Positions 7,262 through 16,786 of a DNA stretch of 54,923 nt are shown one piece after another (position 1 is the stretch's first letter; each line of letters opens with the position of its first letter). Both the position numbers and the translations under genes were made by a program. This DNA is from Pseudobutyrivibrio sp. (GTDB lineage: Bacteria > Bacillota > Clostridia > Lachnospirales > Lachnospiraceae). The notes below the pieces were generated by a model. It searched no databases, was not told the origin of the DNA, and saw only the letters and a list, made by a program, of their open reading frames with translations. The stretch spans positions 1 through 54,923 of the forward strand of contig JAIKWH010000021.1 of assembly GCA_024684955.1 (NCBI GenBank). Direction: 5' to 3'.

Positions 7262-8528
7262 ATATGATCAGATATTTTTACATGTTTTTGCACCAGTAAT
7301 AGTAAATTATGTCAGATGGGTGCTAGAGACTGCCAAGAGTAAGAATATTGATAGACTTTATTTTCTGGCAAGAGATGGCTGGATAATGTATCACATTGCC
7401 AGTTATATTCAGCGAAATAGAACCGATTTGCAGATTGAACTTAGATATATTCACGTATCCAGATATGTTCTTCGAAATGCCGAGTATTCATTTGTTGGCA
7501 GAGATGTTCTAGACAGTGTTTTTGTAGGTGGAATAGATATCACTTTTGAAAAACTAATGAAGAGAGTGGATTTCACTGATGAAGAAATAATAAACGTTGC
7601 CAAAGAGATAGATTTTACAGAAAGAATAAAAGAGTGTCTATCCTATGCTCAGATACAGGAATTAAAGCTAAAAGTGGATGAATGCTCGGAGCTGTTTTTT
7701 AAATACGTAGAAGGCCACTCCAAAGAATTCTTTGATACAACGATAGGCTATCTAAGAGAGAATGGTTTATTTGAGGATGTTAGTTACGCAATAGTTGATA
7801 GCGGCTGGTTAGGTTCGACCCAAAAAAGCCTGAATAGATTAATTAGTCATATTTCTGGTAAAAGCCCTCGATTAGAAGGCTTTTATTTTGGGCTATATGA
7901 TATTCCTGATTCGATGGCAGCATCTGATTACCATGCCTATTATATTAAACCAGGTAAAAACATTAGTAGAAAAAGTAGGTTTTCTATATGTTTGTTTGAG
8001 ACTACATTTTCATCACCAGAAGGGATGACCATAGGATATAGAGATAAAATACAGGGGGGATTTGAAGCTGTGCAAAGCGATAAGGGCAATCCAAACTCTG
8101 CGTTTATGAAAAGAAACTATGAATTGGTTAAACAGTTTGTATATAACCTGGATAAGGTATGGTTTTTAGAAAAAGCAGATGAGAAGAAATCTACTCAAAT
8201 TGCAGAAAAATTATTATCTAAGATTATGTCTAATCCTACGGCATTAGAAGCGAGTACATTTGGTGGACTGCAGTTTTGCGATGATGTGCTGGAACTACAG
8301 ATGCAGAATGTGGCTGCAAAGTGGGATATGGGGGAGTTGCATAATCAGCAGTTCTTTAGAAGGATTAGGATAAAATTCTTTAAATCAAATAAAAAACTCC
8401 ATGAAAGTGGATGGCCAGAAGCTAGCATTGTAAATTTGCTGGGGGAGGGATACAAGGCTAGCAACGCCTTAAGAGGCGAGAGATTATACAAAAGGTTGAT
8501 GTATGTTAGGAAAGCTATTAAAAAATAG
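7158..8528 (+). CDS. Stand-alone C-terminal module of HAD-type glycan proteins
   Basis: This 456-residue protein has no glycosyltransferase core and no HAD DxD motif, but matches the C-terminal halves of the two HAD proteins further down the locus. Shared signatures are LYFLARDGWIM (R72-D73-G74) and VDSGWLGS (D214 to S220), compared with FTSRDGYYL / DFGYSGK and LSRDGEII / DIGWAGS in the others. In databases such sequences tend to be labelled predicted HAD hydrolases (COG5610-like), but the nucleophile domain is absent here. The conserved RDG and D-x-G-W-x-G-S elements suggest an enzyme active site. The start is uncertain: 7158 or the ATG at 7176 both lie inside the GT2 gene. It overlaps the next gene by 26 bases. 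Function unknown; a glycan-modifying role is inferred from context. Confidence 0.75.
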   Translation: MIENRLMSYKLILKQDRRLYQALQQSLKAQDNLDEYDQIFLHVFAPVIVNYVRWVLETAKSKNIDRLYFLARDGWIMYHIASYIQRNRTDLQIELRYIHVSRYVLRNAEYSFVGRDVLDSVFVGGIDITFEKLMKRVDFTDEEIINVAKEIDFTERIKECLSYAQIQELKLKVDECSELFFKYVEGHSKEFFDTTIGYLRENGLFEDVSYAIVDSGWLGSTQKSLNRLISHISGKSPRLEGFYFGLYDIPDSMAASDYHAYYIKPGKNISRKSRFSICLFETTFSSPEGMTIGYRDKIQGGFEAVQSDKGNPNSAFMKRNYELVKQFVYNLDKVWFLEKADEKKSTQIAEKLLSKIMSNPTALEASTFGGLQFCDDVLELQMQNVAAKWDMGELHNQQFFRRIRIKFFKSNKKLHESGWPEASIVNLLGEGYKASNALRGERLYKRLMYVRKAIKK

Positions 8529-10185
8529 AGGAATAAGAAGACTATATATCGTATTTGCGATAATAGCGGCTGTTGTCATATGGTCGGATGATGCATATGC
8601 AGAGGATGCTATTATTCACTTTGGCAGTGAAACGTATTTTGCAACGCAAGGAGAGGGCTTACCTATTGGTGTGTACATTAATACGGCTAATGGCGTAGGA
8701 CATTATGAAGTTACTGTAAAATATGACCCTACTGTGATGCAGTATGTGAGTGGTGCCGATGGTGTTGATCCTGAGCAGGGCATCCTGACTTTTGTTGGAG
8801 AATCAGGTGACAATGAAGTCAAGTATATGGTCAATTTCAATACCATTAGCGGTAATAATACGGCTATTAGTTTTGCTAGTGCCGATATTAGGATGGCCGA
8901 AACAGGAGAGGCTTTTAATGTGGCAGTACAGGGGGCTGCTCCTATAGGCGTTACTCCAGCCCTAGAGGAAGAGGCGGAAGTTGATGATGGTAGGATTCCT
9001 ATGGGGGTCTTGCGAGCCGAAGAAATGTTAATACCAGACCTAACAGTACCAGAAATAATTGGGCCCAAAGATAGATATGCGAGTGATGAGAGTATAGAAA
9101 GAAAAACTGGAGAGGGGGGATCTGTGGCAGCAGATGACGAGGAGGATTTGGAACAGACTAATTCAATTTTGTATAACAGTTACTTCCTATTTGTTCTTTT
9201 ATTTATAGCACTAGTTATTACCATTCAAATAGTGGCAACTATAATCATCAGAATAATAAAAAGGGCTCCTAATAAAGAGAAGAAAAAGGAAAAACTGGTA
9301 AGAAGAGAATCGAATTTTGAAAGTGGTAATAAATACTTAAATGTTATGGATCTAGACAGGGATTCAATAGACATTATTCAGCAGGGTGTTTACGATTTTG
9401 ATGCGTCTGATTATCTAGATCAGCCAAAAGGATTGCAAGAGCCTGTGATAGAAGTGGATGATGTGACTATGGAATTCCACATAGCAAGTTCTCAGGCGTC
9501 TGGATTGAAAGACTATTTAATTCAGTTATTGAAGAGACAGATAACTTATCGAAAACTATATGCACTATACCATGTGAGTTTCAACGTATATCGCGGAGAA
9601 ATAGTGGGAATAATAGGCACTAACGGCTCGGGTAAATCCACACTACTAAAAATTGTATCAGGAGCACTACATCCTACTGAAGGAGAAGTGAGAGCAGACA
9701 GAAAAAAGATACAACTTCTTACGCTGGGAACTGGATTTGATATGGAACTAACTGGCAAAGAAAATGTGTATCTGAATGGCGCAATCATAGGCTATAGCAA
9801 AAAGTTTTTGGATGAGCACTATGATGAGATAGTAGAATTCGCAGAACTGCAGGATTTTATGGATGAAAAGGTGAAAAACTATTCCAGTGGTATGGTAAGT
9901 AGACTGGGATTTGCCATTGCTACTGCAGGTGATGCGGCCGAGATATTAATACTAGATGAGGTGCTTTCAGTAGGCGATGAATTTTTCAGAAAGAAGAGCC
10001 TAAAGCGTGTCAAGGAAATGATACATGGAGGTAGCACTGTACTGCTCGTCAGCCATAGCATGCAAACTATATTAGACAACTGCACAAAATGTGTGTGGAT
10101 AGAAAAAGGCGAACTGCGGATGGTGGATGAACCAAAGGTAGTATGCGATGCATACAGCAAAATGAAAGAGAATGAGGCAGGGTAA
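8503..10185 (+). CDS. Polysaccharide-export ABC ATPase fused to an extracytoplasmic cohesin-like domain
   Basis: A 560-residue fusion. Residues 13-33 are a signal peptide or anchor ending AYA. Residues about 36-140 read as a cohesin-type beta-sandwich: GVGHYEVTVKYDPTVMQYVS, then GILTFVG and NTAISFASADI. A Glu/Asp-rich linker leads to a membrane segment at about 225-253 followed by a basic stop-transfer tail (RIIKRAPNKEKKKEK). Residues about 315-550 are an ABC ATPase of the Wzt/TagH polysaccharide-export class: Walker A GTNGSGKST (372-380), signature YSSGM (460-464), Walker B ILILDEV (481-487), H-loop VSH (516-518). Predicted topology puts the cohesin outside and the ATPase inside. Typical Wzt proteins have neither the N-terminal half nor a membrane segment. 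Its permease partners are presumably the two genes that follow, although a terminator and promoter intervene. Confidence 0.88.
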   Translation: MLGKLLKNRGIRRLYIVFAIIAAVVIWSDDAYAEDAIIHFGSETYFATQGEGLPIGVYINTANGVGHYEVTVKYDPTVMQYVSGADGVDPEQGILTFVGESGDNEVKYMVNFNTISGNNTAISFASADIRMAETGEAFNVAVQGAAPIGVTPALEEEAEVDDGRIPMGVLRAEEMLIPDLTVPEIIGPKDRYASDESIERKTGEGGSVAADDEEDLEQTNSILYNSYFLFVLLFIALVITIQIVATIIIRIIKRAPNKEKKKEKLVRRESNFESGNKYLNVMDLDRDSIDIIQQGVYDFDASDYLDQPKGLQEPVIEVDDVTMEFHIASSQASGLKDYLIQLLKRQITYRKLYALYHVSFNVYRGEIVGIIGTNGSGKSTLLKIVSGALHPTEGEVRADRKKIQLLTLGTGFDMELTGKENVYLNGAIIGYSKKFLDEHYDEIVEFAELQDFMDEKVKNYSSGMVSRLGFAIATAGDAAEILILDEVLSVGDEFFRKKSLKRVKEMIHGGSTVLLVSHSMQTILDNCTKCVWIEKGELRMVDEPKVVCDAYSKMKENEAG

Positions 10186-10200
10186 AATCCTGCCCTTTTT
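10176..10200 (+). terminator. Intrinsic terminator overlapping the ATPase stop codon
   Basis: GGCAGG (10176-10181) pairs with CCTGCC (10189-10194) and is followed by CTTTTTAT. The stop codon TAA at 10183-10185 is in the loop. It separates the ATPase transcript from the permease genes. Confidence 0.7.
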
Positions 10201-10268
10201 ATAAGTACAAATAGTTATAACTACTAAAATAGAATTCAATAACGATAAATACTCGCTTGGCTGGTAGT

Positions 10269-10296
10269 TATGACTATTGATTTATGATTATATAAT
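10269..10296 (+). promoter_or_regulatory. Candidate promoter for the ABC permease pair
   Basis: TATGAC at 10269-10274, a 16-base spacer and a perfect TATAAT at 10291-10296 lie about 50 bases upstream of the first permease. The -35 box is weak. Confidence 0.45.
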
Positions 10297-10346
10297 CTTT
10301 AGAATTTTAAGAATGGGGAAAGATTATAGTAGGGAGAGTTTCTATA

Positions 10347-11108
10347 GTGAAATATGGAATTAGGCAGTACATCTTTGTGATTCGCGAACTGACTGCAAGG
10401 GAAATCAAAAGAAAATATGCCAGGTCTGTGCTGGGTATTGTGTGGTCGGTGCTGAATCCGCTGCTGTTTATGATTGTAATAGGCATAGTTTTTAGTGGGT
10501 ATTCACTTTACCCTGAAAAATATCCGGTGTATTTCATTACTGGACGTACGCTTTGGATTTTATTTAGCACAGCCACGATGACAAGCTTGACAGCTTTTGA
10601 AGATAATAAAAGCTTATTTATAAAAGCTAAAGTAAAAAGAGAGACATTTATTTTATCAAGAAATTATACTGCTTTAGTTAACCTATGGTTTTCATGTATT
10701 GCATTATTGATTGTTTATATTTGTGTCGGAGTAAAAATAAATTGGACAATAATAATCATTATTATAGATGTTTTCTTAGAATTACTATTTTCCATAGGTA
10801 TATCTTTTATTCTAGCAACATCTTATGTTTTTTATAAAGATATAAAAAATATTTGGAATCATTTAATTTTTATAATAGCGCATATGGTTGCCGTATTTGT
10901 TCCAATAGAACGTTATCCTAAAAATTTACATCAGATAACACAGATGAATCCATTATATATATATCCGAATATAGCGAGGCAATGTGTTCTATATGGGACA
11001 TTTAATAAAAAAGAATTATTTATTGCAATTATATGGGCTGTAGTCACATTTATACTTGGAATTATATATTTTAAGATTAGAGAAAATGAAATTGTTAAAA
11101 AGATATAG
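10347..11108 (+). CDS. ABC-2 type polysaccharide export permease
   Basis: A 253-residue integral membrane protein of the Wzm/TagG family. It begins with the cytosolic amphipathic segment typical of the family (YIFVIRELTAREIKRKYARSV, quoted in parts: IRELTAREIKRKYARS), then LGIVWSVLNPLLFMIVIG and five further hydrophobic segments. It should form the channel through which the lipid-linked glycan crosses the membrane, powered by the upstream ATPase. GTG is the start codon, with AGGGAGAG at 10331-10338. Base composition changes sharply inside the gene: the first 80 or so codons resemble the ATPase gene, and the rest is very AT-rich, which suggests a recombination joint near 10600. Ends nine bases before the second permease. 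Confidence 0.9.
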   Translation: MKYGIRQYIFVIRELTAREIKRKYARSVLGIVWSVLNPLLFMIVIGIVFSGYSLYPEKYPVYFITGRTLWILFSTATMTSLTAFEDNKSLFIKAKVKRETFILSRNYTALVNLWFSCIALLIVYICVGVKINWTIIIIIIDVFLELLFSIGISFILATSYVFYKDIKNIWNHLIFIIAHMVAVFVPIERYPKNLHQITQMNPLYIYPNIARQCVLYGTFNKKELFIAIIWAVVTFILGIIYFKIRENEIVKKI

Positions 11109-11117
11109 GGTGTCTTT

Positions 11118-11894
11118 GTGGGAAAAAGAGTAAATGTTATTGAACAATACATATTTGCAATTAGGCAGATAAATTATAAAGAATATAAGAATCAAACAAA
11201 TGAAATGAATTTAGGATGGCTATGGGATTATTTAAACCCATTGATATATATGATAATAATGTCAACATATTATCAAAATATTATTGTAAAAAAGATTGAA
11301 AATTTTCCTGTATTTGTGTTCATCGGAATTACTATTTTTAATTATTATCAATCGGCTACGAACGGGGCTATGAGGAGTATTGTTAGTAATAAGCAATTAT
11401 TGATAAAGTCTCAAATGCCCGTGGAAATATATATTTATCAAAAAATAATAATGGCTGCTCGTACGATGTTTTTTTCTTTCGTTATGCTTATTCCTATAAT
11501 AATGTTTTTTAAGATTAGGTTGACATGGCGAGTAGTACAAATCATTCCGATTTTTCTCTTGACAACAATAATTATTATTGGAATCAGTAAAATTCTTGCA
11601 GTTTTATATGTCTATTTTGAGGATATAGGATATTTGTATTCTGTATTTATGACATTAATGGTTTTTGTTTCGTGTGTTTTTGTACCATTAGAGAAGGTCC
11701 CGGATAATATTCGAACTCTATTTCAATATAACCCAATATACATATCAATATCAATGGTGAGAGATTGTCTTATGTACGGTACTGTTTCACATATTTCATA
11801 TTGGGTGAAAATAACAAGTTGGGCTGTACTGTTGTTACTAGTGGGAAATAAGTTTTTTAAAGTTAATAAAAATAAGTTTGTTAATTTAATTTAA
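11118..11894 (+). CDS. Second ABC-2 type export permease
   Basis: A 258-residue membrane protein starting at GTG 11118, nine bases after the first permease. It has the same overall plan (EQYIFAIRQINYKEYKNQTNEMN as N-terminal cytosolic helix in part, then LGWLWDYLNPLIYMIIM and five more hydrophobic stretches) but is clearly divergent from its neighbour. Wzm/TagG permeases normally act as homodimers encoded once. Two adjacent, unlike copies therefore suggest a heterodimer or two alternative permeases sharing one ATPase. Both end in similar extracellular text (FVPLEKVPDNIRTLFQYNPIYI against FVPIERYPKNLHQITQMNPLYI), which confirms common ancestry. Entirely within the AT-rich part of the locus. 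Confidence 0.85.
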   Translation: MGKRVNVIEQYIFAIRQINYKEYKNQTNEMNLGWLWDYLNPLIYMIIMSTYYQNIIVKKIENFPVFVFIGITIFNYYQSATNGAMRSIVSNKQLLIKSQMPVEIYIYQKIIMAARTMFFSFVMLIPIIMFFKIRLTWRVVQIIPIFLLTTIIIIGISKILAVLYVYFEDIGYLYSVFMTLMVFVSCVFVPLEKVPDNIRTLFQYNPIYISISMVRDCLMYGTVSHISYWVKITSWAVLLLLVGNKFFKVNKNKFVNLI

Positions 11895-11922
11895 ATTATG
11901 TTATTTAAAGGAGATATTTACT

Positions 11923-14900
11923 ATGAGCGAGTTAGTATCAGTAGTTGTTCCATATTATCATGTAGAGGAAAAAATGTTTTTGAATTGTATAAAAAGTATA
12001 TGTGCATCTACATATAATAATATAGAAATAATTATTATAGATGATGGAAATGAAGATGTGCACTTGGATACAATAGATAAGTGTGCAACTTTAGATGAAA
12101 GAATAGTTGTAGTCAAGCATGAAAAAAATATCGGTTTATATCAAGCCAGAATTAGTGGAGTAGAATATGCTAATGGAGATTATATTTTATTTGTTGATGC
12201 AGATGATATGATATCTGTAGATTGGATACGTTTATTGGTCGAAGATATTAAAAAAAATGATACTGATCTTCAAATGGGTAACACAGTCTCAATAGATGGT
12301 AATGGTTGGAGATTTATTAGAAATCATGCATATTCATATAATAAATATAAAGAGAAATATAATAGTTGTCCATTAAATATTGTATTGGAAGATGAAGGAT
12401 GCATGTATGAATTACATGTAATGTGGAATAAATTATATAAGAAATCTTTATGGGATAAGTCATTGCATGATTTGAAAAGATTTAGTCGACACTTAGTAAT
12501 GACAGAAGATATCTTGTTTACCATGATATTATTCTATAATGCTAAGAATATGGGATTTAGTGATTGTGATGCCTATTTTTATAATAGGAATGAAAAGTCA
12601 TCTACAATGGATAACAACGACATCACAAAACTTAAAAAGGATATAAATGATGTTGTATATGTTTTTTCTTCAATAGAGGAATTTTTATGTGAAAAAATAT
12701 CCGAAGAAGAAAAAAAACATTTACAAGCATTTAAAGACAGATATTTTAGACTATGGTCATCTGTAATAATTTCAAATAAATCATCAGATAAGAAAAACTT
12801 GAATGATGTTAAGAAAAAATTCCTAATAAAATTTGAAAAAGAGGAACTAAAAAATCCAATAACTGAAGATGGCTATTTTGATAGCGTAAAAACAAACTGG
12901 AATAATTCTCTTGAAGAAATTAAATGTGAAATTATTAATACTCATCATAGAATTATTTCATTTGATATATTTGATACATTAGTTGTTCGGAATATTCTTA
13001 ATCCAGAAGATATATTAGATTTGGTTTCAATTGAAATTGGAAAAAGGAATATAGGTATAGTTGGATATAAAACCTTAAGAAAGAATTCTGAAACTATTGC
13101 TAGACAAAAGTTGAATATTAATCATCCGGGATGGGAGGATGTGAACATAAATGAAATATACGCTGAAATGAATAAGCTTGGTGTAGAAAAAAATATTTGC
13201 AATAAAATTATGGAAATAGAAATAGATATAGAAAAGAAGATAATTTCTGAACGCTCTATTGGTAAAGAATTATATAATCTTGCAAGATATCTTGGTAAAA
13301 AAATAGTTTTCACTTCTGATATGTACTTAGAACGCAAAGATATAGAGGATATATTATTTAAATGCGGCTATAAAGATTATGATGATATTTTTTTATCCTC
13401 AGAAAGGCGTGAGCTAAAGACAACAGGAAATCTCTATAGAACATTAATAAATGAACTAAAATGTGTACCTTCAGAGATTATTCATATCGGAGATAATTAT
13501 CAAGCAGATTTTTTAAATGCAAATAACATGGGAATAAAAGCTGTTCTTTTGCCAAAATCAAAAGAAATGCTGATGGGAAACATAAATAGCATATATTCTG
13601 GTTCGAGCAAAGATTGGATTGACTGTAATAAAGAATCTATATATGATTATTCAAATATATATGAGACGATTTATGCAAAGATTGCATATGCTATTTCGGC
13701 TAATATGATTTTTGGTAATCCGTATATTGAGTATAATAGAAATACTGATTTTAATGCAGATCCGCTCACAATAGGTGAGTTCCCGATAGGTATGCATTTA
13801 TTTAATGTTGCATCATGGCTTTGCGAGGAAGGAATTAAATATAAAAAAAAGGTTATACATTTTACTTCTAGAGATGGATACTATTTAAAACGTATATATG
13901 ATATTTGTCGAAAAAACATGTACCCTAATGCACCTAAATCTAGTTATTTATTTGTCAGCAGAAAAGCATTAATACCTATTCAGGTTAAGTTTTTTGGTAT
14001 GGATAGTGTTATTTCCTCCAATTCATGGAACGGACAAACTCATATAAATATATATAAGACTTATAGCAAGATTTTAAAAAGATTAGATGACAAAATAAGA
14101 CAAAGGTTATTCAATGATGGATATATATTAGAATCTAAATTTTCAAGTGAATTAGAATATATAAAGTATATAAAAAACTTATCTAATTATGTTGATGAAG
14201 ATCAATTGGAGAATAATTTTAATCTATGTAGAGAATATTTATCTAATAATATCAATGACGATGATATAATATTTGACTTCGGATATAGTGGAAAAATACA
14301 TTTAATGATTGAAAAAGCGATTGGAAAACATGTTTTAGGTTTATATATACATAATAATGGTCAAGATGCGTTTAATAGGTGCAAAAGTAATAATATGTCG
14401 ATACATACCTATTATTCAAAGGCGACTTCTATGTCTGGAGTAATTAATGAATACTTATTATCGGATTATCGTCCATCATGTATTGGTTATGAAAAAAATG
14501 ATAATGTCATTAAGCCAATCTTTGAAGAAAAGATAATAAGTCCAACTGATAACTATATATTTGAAAAAATATACCAAGGGGCAGAAGTTTTTACTAATAA
14601 TATCAGTAGAATATTAAATATAATAAATGATTGCGATTATAGGGTAGGAACAGAATTATCTGTCCCATATGAGCGATTTTTAATCTTTGCAAAAGATATG
14701 GATAAAAGAATATTTGATGAAAGTCATATAGAAGATGAGTATTTTGGCGGAATTACCAAAAAAAAATTAGTCGATATGTGGAATGAACAGATTAAGTGGA
14801 AAAGGCTATTTGATTTGAAAGATGATAATACAAAAAGAAAAGGAGAAAATGATGGCCTCAATATAAAAACTGAAAATCTTGAATGGGAAGTATATAAAGA

Positions 14901-15003
14901 AAAAGTTTTAAATGGGAATATTGTAAAAAAAGCCTTATATTGGATGATTGTAGATAAGTCTTTTTTCTTACGTAGGGTAAAAGAGAAAATTGGAGGGAAC
15001 TAG
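11923..15003 (+). CDS. GT2 glycosyltransferase fused to HAD-type domain and RDG module
   Basis: A 1026-residue, three-part protein. Residues 1-230 are a GT2 glycosyltransferase (VSVVVPYYH, IIIIDDGNE, DxD in FVDADDM at 91-97). Residues about 340-550 are a HAD phosphatase-like domain: motif I SFDIFDTL (D348, D351), motif II FTSDMY (T464, S465), motif IV HIGDNYQAD (D524, D529), with a large helical cap. Residues about 600-950 are the module shared with two other proteins in this locus: FTSRDGYYL (R650-D651-G652) and DFGYSGK (D785 to G790). It should be cytoplasmic; a basic tail may contact the membrane. Ribosome binding site AAAGGAG lies about 12 bases upstream. The combination could transfer a sugar and then trim or phosphorylate/dephosphorylate the product. 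Activity is inferred. Confidence 0.85.
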   Translation: MSELVSVVVPYYHVEEKMFLNCIKSICASTYNNIEIIIIDDGNEDVHLDTIDKCATLDERIVVVKHEKNIGLYQARISGVEYANGDYILFVDADDMISVDWIRLLVEDIKKNDTDLQMGNTVSIDGNGWRFIRNHAYSYNKYKEKYNSCPLNIVLEDEGCMYELHVMWNKLYKKSLWDKSLHDLKRFSRHLVMTEDILFTMILFYNAKNMGFSDCDAYFYNRNEKSSTMDNNDITKLKKDINDVVYVFSSIEEFLCEKISEEEKKHLQAFKDRYFRLWSSVIISNKSSDKKNLNDVKKKFLIKFEKEELKNPITEDGYFDSVKTNWNNSLEEIKCEIINTHHRIISFDIFDTLVVRNILNPEDILDLVSIEIGKRNIGIVGYKTLRKNSETIARQKLNINHPGWEDVNINEIYAEMNKLGVEKNICNKIMEIEIDIEKKIISERSIGKELYNLARYLGKKIVFTSDMYLERKDIEDILFKCGYKDYDDIFLSSERRELKTTGNLYRTLINELKCVPSEIIHIGDNYQADFLNANNMGIKAVLLPKSKEMLMGNINSIYSGSSKDWIDCNKESIYDYSNIYETIYAKIAYAISANMIFGNPYIEYNRNTDFNADPLTIGEFPIGMHLFNVASWLCEEGIKYKKKVIHFTSRDGYYLKRIYDICRKNMYPNAPKSSYLFVSRKALIPIQVKFFGMDSVISSNSWNGQTHINIYKTYSKILKRLDDKIRQRLFNDGYILESKFSSELEYIKYIKNLSNYVDEDQLENNFNLCREYLSNNINDDDIIFDFGYSGKIHLMIEKAIGKHVLGLYIHNNGQDAFNRCKSNNMSIHTYYSKATSMSGVINEYLLSDYRPSCIGYEKNDNVIKPIFEEKIISPTDNYIFEKIYQGAEVFTNNISRILNIINDCDYRVGTELSVPYERFLIFAKDMDKRIFDESHIEDEYFGGITKKKLVDMWNEQIKWKRLFDLKDDNTKRKGENDGLNIKTENLEWEVYKEKVLNGNIVKKALYWMIVDKSFFLRRVKEKIGGN

Positions 15004-15005
15004 AA

Positions 15006-16547
15006 ATGAGTGTATTATACACGTTCTACCATGGGGCTGCATTTGCTTGGGTATTAGCGCATAAATTAGGGGAAAAAACAGATGAAATAGCTGATTTACT
15101 ATTAGCTGATGGGTGGGATTGGTCTAGATACACATCTTTTTTGAAAAAGTTTAAGGAAAAAGGAATTTTCCAAAATATTTATGTGTATGATAACAGTTTA
15201 GGAAGATATGAAGATAGTCTAAAAAATACAGAAGATGTTATTCTTGAAGGAATTGACACTGGATTAAGAGAACAGGGGTGTGATTTAAGCAAATATGATT
15301 GTATATATTCCAATACAGATGGAGAAGATACGATTGGAATATATTTTTCTTTAAAGAAAATAAATTATTATTGGTTTGAGTTTGCTAAAAATGGTTTAAA
15401 TCAAAGGAATGAGGATTGGGTTAAGTCAGAATATGCTCATAATATTGGATATCGTGATGCATTATTAAAGCATAAAACAATGTTTGGTGGAAATAGTTAC
15501 CAAAAATTTATTTTAAACCCAGATTCGGATAAGAGTCATTATGAATTATCACGAGTTAGTTATTTCGATGCGGTTAGAGCTTTACGATTGTTGAATAATG
15601 ATATGAAGAATATGCTTTTAGAAATGTTTGACATAGACAATAAAGCTTTAACTAATGATATTGCTTGTTTATATTTACAAAGTAATTGGTTGCCATCTCA
15701 AGTATATAAAAATTGCCCATATATTAGAAACAGATATAATCATCATTGGCTTTATATGTATCATAGCATTCAGACAATGCTTGATTATTATTGTGCCAAA
15801 GACATTGTGCCAATATTGAAAACTCACCCGACAGTTTTAATTGATAAGAATGTGTCTGAGCAGTATTTTGGAGGAGTATATGCTTTTCCAGCATTGTTTT
15901 CTGTTATTTTAACTCAAGGACTTCTCCCTGATTTTAATCCTTTGTGTAAAGTATTATTGTCAAGCACAGCAAATGACATGTATGACGAATCTGAAAATGA
16001 TATACACTGCCCGGGGGTATGGCTATACTCGGATTTTACCAATAAATACTATGTTTCATTATTAGTAATAAATCATTTGAATGCATTATATAAGGATGTT
16101 GGAGAAAAATTTGGGTCAATAGGTGAGTCTGGTATGATTATGGCCTACAATAATGAGTTATTATACCAGGACATAAAAAGTCTACTAAAAATAAATTTCA
16201 ATGATGTTTCTGATATGACAAATAAAAGATATAAGGTAATCCAAAATAGAGACGAGCTACTAAAAGATAATTTAATGGATTATGATTTTATTATTTATAC
16301 AGATATCATGGAAGAACTATCCACAGCAGAGTATTTTAGGCTTGCTCAAAATATAAATATAATGCCGATTCATATTATGAAAGTAGCTAATAAGGATATC
16401 AAAAGTATTATTGAGCCTTTGTCAGACGAATATATTTATTTGATATCTAAATATAATTGGTATATTGATAAATTACACGATTTTTCGATAGAAAAAATAC
16501 TTCCAACAACTGGTATTTCGATATATGCATGTTGTGCTGATGTGTAA
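15006..16547 (+). CDS. Unknown glycan-locus protein with HP motif, possible GT-B glycosyltransferase
   Basis: A 513-residue soluble-looking protein that I cannot place firmly. It starts two bases after the GT2-HAD gene behind GGAGG, so it is in the same operon. Visible elements are DGWDWSRYTSF (from D35), YDCIYSNTDGEDTIGIYFSL and KTHPTVL (H274-P275). Bacterial sialyl- and polysialyltransferases of GT38, GT52 and GT80 share an acidic-acidic-Gly motif and an HP motif, and the next genes make a CMP-sugar, so a CMP-sugar dependent transferase is plausible. The match is by eye and short. The last 150 residues look like a separate alpha/beta piece. AT-rich like its neighbours. Confidence 0.55.
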   Translation: MSVLYTFYHGAAFAWVLAHKLGEKTDEIADLLLADGWDWSRYTSFLKKFKEKGIFQNIYVYDNSLGRYEDSLKNTEDVILEGIDTGLREQGCDLSKYDCIYSNTDGEDTIGIYFSLKKINYYWFEFAKNGLNQRNEDWVKSEYAHNIGYRDALLKHKTMFGGNSYQKFILNPDSDKSHYELSRVSYFDAVRALRLLNNDMKNMLLEMFDIDNKALTNDIACLYLQSNWLPSQVYKNCPYIRNRYNHHWLYMYHSIQTMLDYYCAKDIVPILKTHPTVLIDKNVSEQYFGGVYAFPALFSVILTQGLLPDFNPLCKVLLSSTANDMYDESENDIHCPGVWLYSDFTNKYYVSLLVINHLNALYKDVGEKFGSIGESGMIMAYNNELLYQDIKSLLKINFNDVSDMTNKRYKVIQNRDELLKDNLMDYDFIIYTDIMEELSTAEYFRLAQNINIMPIHIMKVANKDIKSIIEPLSDEYIYLISKYNWYIDKLHDFSIEKILPTTGISIYACCADV

Positions 16548-16786
16548 TTTTTTTTAGATTCAAGATGGCAGTAATAACTACCATATGTAGTAATAGGTAT
16601 AATTTTAATGAGGATTTAGAATTTATTAATACAGAAAGGAAAGTTGATCTTTAAATTATATAAAAATGAAGACTGTAGGTAAACGGTAAATCGTTTACAA
16701 ATTAATTGCAAGAATAATGAAATACATCATATTAGCAAAGGAAATGCCACCTTATTATATAAATTATAGAGAGGAGTAGTATTATT
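16548..16786 (+). other. AT-rich gap with hairpin and small reading frame
   Basis: This 239-base gap separates the unknown HP-motif gene from the cytidylyltransferase. ATG 16565 opens a 29-codon frame (MAVITTICSNRYN...) ending at 16654, without a convincing ribosome binding site; it could be the stump of a lost gene. GTAAACG (16679-16685) and CGTTTAC (16692-16698) form a perfect 7-bp inverted repeat with a six-base loop, a possible operator or mRNA hairpin. No T-run follows it. Confidence 0.35.
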
